A DNA stretch of 64,000 bases from Prostheceraeus crozeri. Its lineage: Eukaryota; Platyhelminthes; Polycladida; Euryleptidae. Shown piece by piece: positions 44,470 through 54,884 of this stretch (the first letter of the stretch is position 1; every line of letters begins with the position of its first letter). Made by a program: the position numbers and the translations under genes. The stretch covers positions 1-64,000 of the forward strand of contig CAJQUW010011496.1 in the NCBI GenBank assembly GCA_907163375.1, read 5' to 3'. Under the pieces are notes generated by a model. That model searched no databases, was not told the origin of the DNA, and saw nothing but the letters and a program-made list of their open reading frames with translations.

Positions 44470-45800
44470 AGTTCTTTCACTGAAAACTCTAAAATTGACT
44501 TTCATATTCATTTTATTCGCTTCGCACACCAACTTGGTTTGAATGCTGAATTAGAAAACAAAATGAGAAATAATTTGATAGTCATACAACAAAAATATCC
44601 CTGCCATTCATGTCTGAGTATGCCACCTGCTAATAACGATATCGAGGCCAAACTTCATCAACTTCATTATTGCGAAATGAAGAAGATAGCTGAAGATGTG
44701 AAACTTCAACCAAAATATTCGAATGCTTCTTCGTCTGAAAAACAAATTCTAGAATATTTAAGAAGCAAAGACCCTACATTTCTACCTTCGGATAAAGAAA
44801 TCCGATTTTTTGTTGTAAAATAGTGACATTTACGAGGAAGCTGCAATGAATCATTTGGCAGATCTTTCTACACGTAACACGATTCCGCACTTAACCACTA
44901 AAACCATTGAACGGAAAAATAAATTGAGTTTGGAAAAGCATTGCTAAAGAAAGAAAATTTTCAAATTTTTATCATTAGTTATACCACATCTAGTGCTATG
45001 CCTCGATTTTGTCCATTTGATTGAAACCCATAAGCAAAGTGAAACAAGAACAATTAAAAATACGACCCCTGGTCTCAAACAATAAGGGACCGACCGAGAA
45101 ATTAGCGTTATTGATAATTTTTATAAAACAAGAACTTATTGATCGATTCAAACAAATTCTACTTTAGACTTTGCGTACGAAATTGAAAAAAAAGCAAATG
45201 AAACTATTTCTTTTCTGGATGTGTTGATCAAGCGTAGAATAACTTTGACTTTTTCTATATATCGTAAAGAAACAGCAACAAATTACTTGTCTGGACTTCA
45301 CTTCCTTTACAACAAAGCGATACAAAAATTTCAGTCATCAGAAGTTATCTCCATAGAGCTCTACATATAAGTTCAGACTGGACATCTTTTCAAGAGGAGA
45401 TAGAAAAGATTAAAAGGATACTTACCAACAGCCATGATCCCATGAGCATAATTGATGAACAAATAAAAATGATTCTGAAAAAAATATTTCAAAACGAAGG
45501 AAAAGTAGAAAAAACGAATGTCATTTTTTATTATAAAGGTCAATTGACATCAAATCACCGAGTGGAGGAAAAAAGAATCCAAAAAATTGTGAAAGACAAA
45601 GTAAAAGGAAAATTTGAATCATTTGATGTTAACGTAGGAGTCTACTACAAAAATTATAAGTTGGCGAATGCAATCAAAACGAAAATGGACTCGTTTCATT
45701 CAAACCACAATGTTGTGGTATCAATATTCTTTTTGCAATGAGAGCATGTGTAATAATGCTCATTATATGGGATTATACAACAAATTTAGTGAACGTGAGG
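44470..45800 (+). pseudogene. Penelope-like element relic, other family
   Basis: The plus strand reads LELENK-like N-terminal sequence, then EKQILEYLRSKDPTFLPSDK near 44737, the LRxK---P-DK block that opens this PLE group's RT. The polymerase core is largely missing. SFLDVLIKRRITLTFSIYRK near 45212 (after FVDD in intact copies), RALHISSDWTSFQEEIEKIK near 45355, ANAIKTKMDSFHSNHNVV near 45666 and VYQYSFCNESMCN near 45718 (GIY half of the nuclease) follow. It starts within about 100 bases of the minus-strand Neptune-like piece but is a different family. Confidence 0.65.
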
Positions 45801-46079
45801 ATGAAACAACATGAGAACAATGGTTCTATATAGGTTGAAAGGTGAATGTCTTACGTAACAAATCAATAAATTCAATGTACAATGGACTGAACAATGACAT
45901 GTATAATGAACATGAAGGAACAATACAGCTAGTGAAACTATAACTACAACTATTAGCAGACCTAAAAGTGCAGAGTTACCAGCAAGAAGAGTTTAGACAA
46001 CCAATAACTTGTTAAAGGCCTAACGCTAATCACATTAGCACCCTTTACACAATCTGAACTACAATTTTAAAAAAGACGA

Positions 46080-48060
46080 CAATTATAGAACAACCCATCG
46101 AATTTCACTTGTTTGTTGAGTTTAGGATTCAATTTTTTAATGTAAAAAGCTTCTTTGTTATTGTAGGGGGGCGGGCGGCGCAAGGGGGCGGGGGGGCCAC
46201 CGGGGGAAAGGGGGGCCAGCGGCGGGGGGAGCGGGGGAGCGTGGCCAAACAGGCCCAAAGGGGGGGCGCGGGACAGGGGCGGGGCGGCCCGTGGCCCATG
46301 GGCAGACTGCCGCACGTCCGGGCCGAAGCGGCGGCGTGGGCAGGGGCGGGGGGGCCAGCAACAAGGGGCCTAAGGGGGTGCAAGGACCCGGGGGGCAATG
46401 CGGGGCCTGCAGGCGGGTTGCCCCCCAAAGGGGGGCAGGGGCGGGCGCGGGATGCGGGGGGGGGAAACGGGGGGGGGGGGGGGGCGGTGGCGCGGGGGCG
46501 GGTGGGTGCGGGGGGCAATACATGGGGGGGGGCGGAGGCACCCCGGGGGGGGGGGGGGACATGGGGCGCGGCAGGGCCGCAAGCGCCACACCCAAACGGC
46601 GGCGCGGCAAGGGGGCCAGCCCGCCCGGCAATAAAAAAGCGGCAAGGCAAAAAAAAAAAAGCGGGGCGGGGTGCCGGGCGGCCCAAATGGCGGCCAAATC
46701 CGCGGGGGGGCCAACAAATCCAGTCGCACCGGGGTCGAGGAGCACAAAAGGCAGCGCAAAGGCGGGGGGAGGGCAGGCCCCCGCGGGCTACCAACCGGGC
46801 GACAAATCCACCAGCAAGCTCGGGGGGGGGCGGGCGGGCCCGGCAACGGTGGCGGGCGTGTTGCGGGGGCCAAGGGGGGGCAAAACGCCCGGGGCGCCAC
46901 GCGGGGGGGCGTGGCAGGGGCCGGAACCAGTGGCGCACAAGGCAAAAGCGGGGGCGGGCGGGCAAGCAGCAAAGGGGGGCTAACGGCGGAGCCCGGTGCA
47001 AGTGGCCCGGACCGGCCAAATGGGGGGGCCCGGGGGCGGCGCAAAGGCATGGCAAATTCCATTCACTACTGTTGCCAGGATTACATCGGCAATACAATTC
47101 AAACGGTGATACAAAGATCGCCGAGATTTTGGGACTTATGGCTCTTTAAACTCTAATGTTTAGGTGTCTGAGAGTTTTACCAATGTAGGTAAAGTCCGAG
47201 GATCAACCTCACATGTGAAAACAATATAACAACACCTGATTTCAAACATTAAAGGAGTTCTGTCCTTGTTCGAAAAGTAAGCTTTTTCAAAACTTTGTGC
47301 AAGTGAACACCCACCTAACCTTGCTGTCAGGATCAATCCGATTAAAAATGACTCTGAAAGTCTCTTCTTAAAGAACAGAGACTGCTGTCCAAAAAAAGGG
47401 TAATTTTTACAACAACATGGCTGTAATGATTGATCAGACTTGACAGGAAGGGGTTAGAAAAGTTTTTATCTAGGAATTTATTGGTGGATATCCCAAGATG
47501 AATGAGCGACGGATCCCATTGGCTTTTGAAAATGTGACTACAGTTTATACAATTTCATTGTGGAAATTAAGCGCAGGAATTACAAACTCTTACATAAGCT
47601 CGGTTGATACAAGGTTTAGTAACAGGCCTCGTTTTCCATTGTAAAGGGGTCAAACAGGCAGCTTGTAATTTTCCAACACCAAGATTCGTGTACGTGGGTT
47701 TACGGTAGACAGTGGTGTTCACAACATTGCTTTCGATGTCTAAGTTTATATCCAAAAATGGAATGGACATTCATACCTATTTCATACAGTGAATTTGAGA
47801 TTATCCATGCCACGAGTTTTGATTATAATCAAGAAAGCCGAATGATTATCATCCTCTAAACCATCACAAGAATGTCGTCCACGTACCTAGCGATGAAAAC
47901 TTTACGTTTTCCGACAACTCTGCTTCCAAGTATTTTCTCCTCAAGTGACCCCACGAAGAGGGGTTACTTAAGGTTGGGGCTAAACGGACTGCCCATCGCA
48001 CTACAGACCATCACGCTGAACATAACCAAAGTATAATTGAAGCCATAAAAAGAAATAAGT
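46080..48060 (-). pseudogene. Penelope-like element relic, left member of an inverted pair
   Basis: The minus strand reads SIPFLDINLDIESNVVNTTV near 47720-47765, RKPTYTNLGVGKLQAACLTP and WKTRPVTKPCINRAYV. Further left is a broken GIY-YIG region (SGVVYCFHM-like near 47230, LRHLNIRV near 47160). The C-terminal end NNKEAFYIKKLNPKLNKQVK lies near 46095-46160. The nuclease and C-terminal end are separated by the G-rich stretch at 46166-47050, far longer than the few dozen codons expected there. The same family continues in opposite orientation from about 48140. Confidence 0.65.
46166..47050. other. G-rich, nearly T-free stretch
   Basis: About 885 bases composed mainly of G with some C and A; T occurs only every few dozen bases on the plus strand. 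Runs of 8-14 G recur, with no clear repeat unit. The edges are abrupt: AT-rich PLE coding sequence lies immediately on both sides and belongs to one gene. Because stop codons need T (plus) or A (minus), all six frames are open for long distances; those frames are compositional artefacts and not genes. Either a sequencing/assembly error or an unusual insertion; the former seems likelier. Confidence 0.8.
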
Positions 48061-48139
48061 TGAAAGTTGTTACTTGAACAAATACATGTCAAAAACCGCA
48101 TGTGGGACTGAAAAACGTTCGGGAATTTTTATCAATCCA

Positions 48140-49195
48140 ATAGCGCTTCCAATTGTGGCAAACTTTTACGGCACTGCTAAGAGTACATAAACAGGGTACT
48201 CCTTTGCGACCTATTGTCGACCAGTCCACAGGTACCATCTGAGTAATAACTTAGCGAAATATCTTAATCCACACCTATTTATTTGATACTGAGTTTTCAG
48301 ACCAAAGTAATAGTCAGTTTGATTGATGCTATCTCGAAATATCTATTCTCTCTCGCCTGAGTGACTCCAAGTTAGTTAGCTTTTTTGATATTGAGAGCTT
48401 GTTCACGAATGTCCCTCTTCGGATGAAACGATCAACATCGCATTGTGAGAAGGGTCTACAATGGTGATGGTCTTAAAACCGGCGTTTACCCGTTTAGGTC
48501 AAGATGTGTTTAGGAAATCCTTGCTCAAATTCGCTACTGGTGGCATTTTCAGCTTCAATGATACTTTTGTATGTTCGCGTTGATGGTCTGGCGATGGGCA
48601 GTCCGTTAGCCCAACCATAAGTAACCTCTTCGTGGGTTCACTGAGAGAAATACTTGAAGCTGAGTTTGTCGCGAACGAAAGTTTTACGCCCTAAGTACGG
48701 GGACGACATTCTTGTTGATGTTTGTGGTTGTGATCATTCGACTTTCTTGGATTATATTCAACTCGTCGGAATGATTATCTCAAATTAACTGTAGAAATAG
48801 GTATGAAGTCCATTCCATTTTTGGATATAAACTTAGACATCGAAAGCAATGTTGTGAAAACACCACTGTTCTACCGTAACCGACGTACAAGAATCCTGGG
48901 TGTTGTTGAATTACACGCAGCATGTTGACCCTTACAATGGAAAGAGGCTGTTACTAAAACCTTGATCACAACCGAGCCTTAGTAGTGTGTAATTACCTGG
49001 CTTAATTTCCACAATGAAATTGATTAAAATGAGTACAATTTTCAAAGCCAATGGATACCAGTCCTCATTTCCTAGGATAACACCAAAAAATTCCATAGAT
49101 TAAAAAAACTTTTCTAACCCTTCTGTTCAAGTCTGATCAATCATACAGCCTTGTTGTTAAAATTACTTTTTTTTGGACAGCAGTCTTGTTCTCTG
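48140..49195 (+). pseudogene. Penelope-like element relic, right member of an inverted pair
   Basis: The plus strand reads VHKQGTPLRPIVDQSTGTI near 48186, SDSKLVSFFDIESLFTNVPL near 48366 (split by a frame change), KFATGGIFSFNDTF near 48530, GQSVSPTISNLFVGSLREIL near 48596 and KSIPFLDINLDIESNVVK near 48808. The last block is almost the same as in the minus-strand copy, showing one family joined head to head between about 48060 and 48140. Sequence shared with the left copy ends near 49195. The copy is heavily broken. Confidence 0.7.
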
Positions 49196-50189
49196 TTCTT
49201 CTCTCTGTTCCCTGCTTATTCTCTCTTCTGATCCGTAGAAAAGATCAACATACAGAAGGAAAGAAACAACAGAAGTTAACGGAAAGGTATCGTCAGACGT
49301 ATTGTAGACCTCGAAATCAAGAATAACAAAACAAAAATTACTATTAATGAGAAAGGAATTGGACTGCACACTTGATAAATATATCAATTAATTTTAACAT
49401 CGGGCTATTAAAAGAGAAAAATCGAATATTTAGTCCACAAAAATAAGACATTCTTTAATTAACCGTGTCATTCTTTTTAAAACCCGATTCTTTTGGCAAA
49501 TGGCGAAAATTATTATATATATATTATACTATAATTATATATATTATATAATATATTTTAATATATTTTAAGGTGGTAAAAAAATTAAAAAAGTTTGAAA
49601 AAGTCTACCTATCACACACGCATTTTGGATAAAGAAATGCTTAACGTCGGTATAGGACCCCTCCGCATGCCAATCTTCAGCGCGGTCCGATCATTTATTA
49701 TGGCGCCCCAAGTCACCGAACTTAATGTTGATATTCCAAACGCCTTGAATTCCAATTTGTGCTAATTACCGAATTCTAATTACTTGCATACTTACATGAA
49801 ATCACTTGTTACTGGTGTGTCCCATTTTATTTTTCTCCTCTATGCGGAATTATTGCATAGTATTCATCTCTTTAGTCGAAATACACATTGATTGAAGATC
49901 AGATATGAACTTTCAAAATTTTGAGAAATTAGTCATGCGTGACGCGCTGATAATGAAACCCGTTAAATGATTAGCCAATCAATCATAGCCCGGACACGTT
50001 GACAAAAATTTGTTGAATATAAAACTCAGGAATTGGTGAAATCAGGGTGTATTCCTGAGAATATTTAAACAAAGCAAAATGATCCATAAAACTGTATCAG
50101 GAAAGAATGGTTAATCTGGAATTCAACATTATTATCTAAGTTATGGCCTGCCATGTAGAATCATGGAAGTCGGAGAGATCGCATTGAGA
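49196..50189. other. Region without gene; AT microsatellite
   Basis: Non-coding AT-rich sequence. An imperfect TA-rich microsatellite lies at about 49511-49570. The rest shows no motif or repeat edge. Confidence 0.5.
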
Positions 50190-51430
50190 TTCGTAGTAAT
50201 TAAAGGGATCAATGCCCCATGTGTTTTGAATAATTGTCGCTCTCCAGAGTTATCAGGGAATCGATGACGCATGGGTGAACTACGATTAAATGAAAGAGGT
50301 ACTGACGTTGGTCTTCGTCTTTTGTGGAGAATGCGCGCTCGCCATTCCTGCATTAAGGATTACACTGCGCCTCAGTATAATACAAAATAGTTTTTTAAAG
50401 TCCATTAGTAAGTTTTTTGAGGAATTTCACTTTCTCGATTCACTTTTGTGTAGTCCATCTCTCTCGTTCCAAGTAGATGGGTCAGCATTCAAGAAATCGA
50501 GTGGATAAACAATTGTATGAAAATAATCGTCGAGTGCTAGCCGATTCGCTGAAATTTCAGATGTTCTTTGAAGTGATATTGTGCAAATCTATGATCGGTC
50601 TTTTTGTAGGTTGAGGACTTCCTTCTGCCTGAAGAGCTACTGCCACTGCCCTTTTGGTGATGAGATCAATGGATTTCGTCAAAAAAACCAAACTTACCAA
50701 CTCCTCTCACAAAAACCAGAGATGACGACTGAAGGAATTCACAGCCGCCAAGGAGACAGGAGTGTCATGTTAAACAGCACGATCTTTAGAAAACTTCAAA
50801 ATCATTTGCTGGAGCAGACGCAGAGTTCGACATAGTGAACCAGTATGGGTTGCATAAAGAAACAACGAAGGTGACAAATCGTTCAATTCCTCTGAGTTGA
50901 AGTGATATTGAATTGATTGCGGAAAAGATAGATCTTCATTGCATATATGATCTTTGCCATCCATCGAGCCACCGATGGCAGGCATCAGGGCGCACTAAGT
51001 GCAATCCACGAGGAGGTACTTCGTGCATGACAACAAGTGTCAGCTCTAAGAGTTTCCGATAATCATCTCTTGGCTGCTTACAAAATTCAATAAATTCTTC
51101 TGATTGCAAAGGAAGCCTCTCAATAGGTTGAATGTTGCCCACATCCATTGAAGACCATTTCTGCTTGAGCCGCTTAAACATTTGGATATCTGGACCATTC
51201 GATGCGATTCCAGTCAACTATCCATACGATCCATTCATTTAAAGCCTTATACCGTATATATGACAATTCCACTCCTAAACCTGAAACAACGATGGGGCAG
51301 GCATGTTTTCTCTTGGCCTGGCTCATCGCCTACGAGCTTATCCGCCCCAATGAACAGCAAGTGGAGAAAGGAATCATGTAAAGATGAGAACTGATCACTT
51401 CGACGTCTACGCCGAATTGAATTGTCTGTC
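50190..51430 (-). pseudogene. Relic of an unnamed repetitive protein family
   Basis: The minus strand, read right to left over several frames, gives GPDIQMFKRLKQKWSSMDVG near 51160-51200, DDYRKLLELTLVVMHEVPPR near 51020-51070, then a RPDA-HR-WM-K-Y-like block near 50960-50990, PANDFEVFK near 50795, EELVSLVF near 50695 and STKDEDQRQYLFHLIV near 50290-50335. This order is one I know from many-copy uncharacterised invertebrate proteins of about 500-600 residues, which I take to be transposon-borne, but I cannot name the element. Frame breaks are numerous. No inverted ends were found. Confidence 0.45.
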
Positions 51431-52084
51431 AACTAACTGGTGATCCGGCAGGATCTTGACCGAATGCAGATTCAGTCGCAGTCGGAAATATGGGACAGGC
51501 ATTGCGTTATGTGGTCTTTGTTCGATCTAGGGCAAGAGATAGTTCACGGATGATTATATATATTTCTAGACTTGCAAGGTAATTGTGAAATCAGCCCTAC
51601 GATTGACTTCTACCACGGTTGTTATTGGTTTTCGCTTGCCTAAATTTCTCCAGTCTTGATATAAGTTTTCTAATTTTGTGTTGTGACTGGCTGACAGGAA
51701 TTCTAGCACGATTCCAGAATGTAATGAGTTCTTTGTCTACTAACGTGGCCGCTTCGCGTAAATTGTGTTTTTCTAAATCTCAGAAGGTAGAAAATACGTC
51801 GTAAGTATCTTCACCAGACAGATGGTAATTTTCCACTCTCAAGTTTTCTTGAAAAGTCTGCCCGTCGAGCCAGACGGTATCGTTCCTCGTTTCGCATTTT
51901 ATTGCAAACTGGACGCGCAATCATCATACCTGAAATAGAATCAACAAAAAAAAGTGATGATGAAAATGAAACATTTGAGTACATAGGTAACAATATCACG
52001 GCAGTGGTGGTCATTCCACAAACATATTAAGACAGTCAGTAGTATCAAATGCGATATGATATTTTTAAAGCAATAGAAAATGGA
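51431..52084. other. Region without recognised gene
   Basis: Short frames on both strands. The minus-strand part may be the decayed N-terminal half of the relic to the left. No clear motif. Confidence 0.35.
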
Positions 52085-52087
52085 TTT

Positions 52088-52180
52088 GTGCCAAGCGATA
52101 CAGTGGTCTAACGGGTTAACGCGCCCTTCTGCCCTTAACCAATAAAATACCCTGGTTTCAAACCTGGCCTAGGATTTAGA
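52088..52180 (+). repeat. tRNA-derived SINE fragment
   Basis: GATACAGTGGTCTAACGGGT (A-box region) and CTGGTTTCAAACCTGG (B box with its stem) are spaced about 50 bases apart, as in a tRNA gene with an internal insertion. The acceptor stem does not close, and a non-tRNA tail follows, so it is a SINE head and not a tRNA gene. Confidence 0.5.
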
Positions 52181-53329
52181 TCATGGTTTTAAGAAAAAAT
52201 GATTCGATCAACATGTACATCACAACTGCTTCGGATCTTGCATTATCTTTCTTTTCACTGTATTTTTTATAGCAGCATCAGAGTTTGATTAGCTGCTAGT
52301 TCTTGACATCAAATGATATCAAAATATAGACCTTACAATGTTAGACCTAGTTTATTCGGCTACAAAAACCATCAAAAACACTTAGTTTGACATATATACG
52401 CGTGTTAATATGAACTACATAAGCTGCTGGTCATGTTAGTATAGTATTGCAAATATCTGATATTGTCAATAGGCTACATACTGTAAATTGATATGAAGAA
52501 CCATGACGTTTCTCAAATTGACTAACTAGTATTAATCCGAGCATTAACAGTTATGTATCGCAAGACATTAAACTGATACTTTTTAAAAGAGTCAGGAATT
52601 AAGTCTAATCAAATAGCATACCACTTACCCTAATTGAGTATTAACTATCCGATGACATACTTTTTGAGAAAAAACCAGAGAAAAGACAATGCTTGCTATA
52701 TTTGGAAAACTATTTAAAGAAAACAGAACAAAAGATATAAACAAACTTCGAAAAGTATGAAAAAAAACTCAATTCATGAGTATTCAGCACTCTAAACAAA
52801 AAAATGATTTACTATAAACAACATGTTATCATCCACAAGTAGTATATAAGGGAATAGAGAATTCCACAAAATAGGGAAATTTTGTCAAAAATTTGGTAAC
52901 TTCAAGGCACGTTGGGCGGGCACCGGGCAATTTTACCTATATGGCTGAAAATTGGCATGAGTGCTTTCATACCAAAGGTCACAAAAGGCTACGTTGGGGT
53001 GAGAATTCGACCTTTCTTCGAACTTCTAGATTTTGCTATGTATTTGTTCGGACCAACCGCTATATACATCTACATACATACATAATATATATTACTCATA
53101 AGACTTGTAAAAGAGACAGTCGAAATATTTGTACATACATAATTGATCTATATTTATTGGTCTCGTTCAGTCTTGTCTTTTTTATTTATTTATATACATA
53201 GGAAAGATGTTCTCAGTAGTCTTGAATAATTTAAGCACAATAAAATATGTTGTACCTAAATTGGATTCAAGTCTGAGGATCGGACATCTTTCTATTCAAT
53301 GCCGCAGATGAACTGGCACTTTGCTAATC
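52181..53329. other. Region without recognised gene
   Basis: AT-rich, with short frames and no motif. TACATA-rich wording near 53060-53210 is low-complexity. Confidence 0.4.
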
Positions 53330-53402
53330 TTTATATATATATATATATATATAATATATATTTATATAATAATATATAAGTATTATATATATATCTTATA
53401 AT
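53330..53402. repeat. TA microsatellite
   Basis: An imperfect (TA)n run with ATAATATA variants. It is broken by the MITE at 53403-53751 and continues after it at 53752-53775, so it was the MITE's target. Confidence 0.85.
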
Positions 53403-53751
53403 TAAGAAATGTGCGCTCCTGGCCCCACTTGTGCACCCCTGCCCCACGTATGAGCTTTTGCGGAATATGATTGTGCATTGATATGTACTGATGTGAAAGA
53501 AGTGCTATGGCTGTCAGAGAAACTCCAAATGCCTGGTCCGACGATTGCTGTAGGCCCTCAATTTTCGTATTTAGAGTTAGCTTTTGCGGAATATGATTGT
53601 GCTGTGATATATACTGATATGAATGAAGATATATGACAGTCAGAGCACCTCCAAATGCCTGGTCCGACGATTTCTGTAGGCCCTGGTCCCTTCATGTACA
53701 AGTGGGGCAGGAGAGTACAATTCTCGGTGGGGCAGGAGCGCACATTTCTTA
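53403..53751. mobile_element. MITE with inner tandem duplication
   Basis: The left end TAAGAAATGTGCGCTCCTG and the complement of the right end are the same over 19 bases, with CCCCAC following after one extra G on the left. Inside are two copies of a segment of about 105 bases (from 53454 and 53580, period about 126) sharing GCTTTTGCGGAATATGATTG and CCAAATGCCTGGTCCGACGA. It sits in a TA microsatellite. No gene is present. The superfamily is not certain; a TA target would suit Tc1/mariner. Confidence 0.75.
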
Positions 53752-53804
53752 TTTATATATATATATATATATATTTCAAAACCATCGTTCTCAGCAGTGA
53801 GATT

Positions 53805-53856
53805 TTATTCCGGACATGTTTCGGTATTTGATGTCATACCATCATCAGCGTTACAA
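53805..53856 (-). ncRNA. Hammerhead ribozyme motif, PLE copy 1
   Basis: On the minus strand: box CTGATGA (53842-53848), one T, stem II GGTAT/ATACC with an 8-base loop, box GAAA, a two-pair stem III (AC/GT) with a 2-base loop, and cut site GTC (C at 53813). Stem I is CG/CG, then a 2 x 2 internal loop and four more pairs (TTGT/ATAA with one wobble), the sort of internal loop that natural type I hammerheads use. All core boxes are intact. Confidence 0.7.
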
Positions 53857-53917
53857 TCAAATGGTAAAAGCAGATACGAAATGGCTTATATACAAAAATG
53901 AAAAACTATGGTGAAAT

Positions 53918-54781
53918 TTACAAATGAAGTCTGATTGGGTGAGATCCACTCCTCTCGTTAGCAAGTGTGTCAAAGTTGCTTTTGATCAATATCGTTTCTA
54001 GAATTTTAGGAAATTTAGTTCTACCGACGATGCTGAAATTCTCACGTGACGGATTGTGCACGTGCATAGATATCCCTGTAGGGGTCGGTTTACCAGAAAT
54101 GTGCTCGTTTATCCGAGTGGCTAAATGGCGTGTTGTAACGCCAACGTATCGCATTTGGCAGCGATCACAGTTGTAAAGGTACACAATATTAGATTTAAGC
54201 TCACTCGAAATAGCATCAACGTTCTGACAAAAATCAAGGGTTTTCAGAGTTTTGAAAATCAATCTAATTTTCAAGTTTTCAGGTAACGATTTATTGACAG
54301 TATAAATGCGTTTCTTTAGCTCTTCGACACGCTTGCTAAGAAAAGGGACATTCCAGTGAATAAATTTTAGATCATTCTCATGCTCGGTGTGTCTATTATT
54401 CGGCTTGCGTTCAACCTCATATTTGATTTTCAGCATTAACTTATCAGAGTAGCCATTCAACCGACTGAATTTCAAAATATCATCAATGACGTTATTTTTA
54501 ATGAATTCGTGAGAGCAAATACGGAAAGCTCGATAGAATAAAGAGCGGAAAGCCGCTACTTTATAAGAAAAAGGAGCCATTGCAGACGAAGGAATATACA
54601 TTCCGGTATTTGTATCTTTAAATGCAAAAGAGACAAATAAATCGCCATGATCAATGGTTACTTTTGTATCTAAAAACCTCAAGGAATCGTCTGACTGATA
54701 ATCAACAGTAAATTTGATGCTATCAATGTTCTGACAAAAATCAAGGGTTTTCAGAGTTTTGAAAATCAATCTAATTTTCAA
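53918..54781 (-). pseudogene. PLE RT end and GIY-YIG endonuclease, copy 1
   Basis: 287 codons. Residues 1-20 are the misplaced linker segment. SIKFTVDYQSDDSLRFLDTK (palm end) leads into the thumb, then CSHEFIKNNVIDDILKFSRL, the linker HWNVPFLSKRVEELKKRIYT, and the nuclease SNIVYLYNCDRCQMRYVGVT with TRHLATRINEHISGKPTPTG. VY and YVG are the GIY-YIG halves, C-C a small zinc-like knuckle, and R in TRIN the active-site arginine. LANERSGSHPIRLHL ends the protein. The RT catalytic centre is missing, so this copy encodes only the nuclease half. Confidence 0.85.
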
Positions 54782-54884
54782 GTTTTCAGTAACGATTTAT
54801 TGACAGTATAAATGCGTTTCTTTAGCTCTTCGGCACGCTTGCTAAGAAAAGGGACATTCCAGTGAATAAATTTCGTCTGGATCT

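Larger units (their letters stand above)
53776..54884 (-). mobile_element. Penelope-like element, copy 1 (inverted)
   Basis: The minus-strand PLE ends 3' at the TA microsatellite near 53776. It carries a continuous 287-codon frame (53918-54781) with the RT end and the whole GIY-YIG nuclease. A segment of about 155 bases (linker coding, LPENLKIRLIFKTLKTLDFC) appears twice: at its normal place (54221-54370) and again at 54727-54884, fused to NIDSIKFTVDY. This order change looks like template switching during copying. The copy meets copy 2 head to head at 54884/54885. Confidence 0.85.

Noticed and set aside
46109-47156. Long open frames of 160-346 codons on both strands, glycine-, proline- and alanine-rich
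   Set aside because: They exist only because the stretch has almost no T (and its complement no A), so stop codons cannot occur. All six frames are open together and the stretch interrupts a PLE gene.
52088-52180. A functional tRNA gene
   Set aside because: The acceptor stem does not close and the space between A and B boxes is not tRNA-like; a SINE head fits better. The same applies to 1549, 28018, 60346 and 61167.
53330-53775. CRISPR-like or satellite array
   Set aside because: The repeats are a simple TA tract plus two inner repeats of a MITE; there is no regular repeat-spacer pattern.
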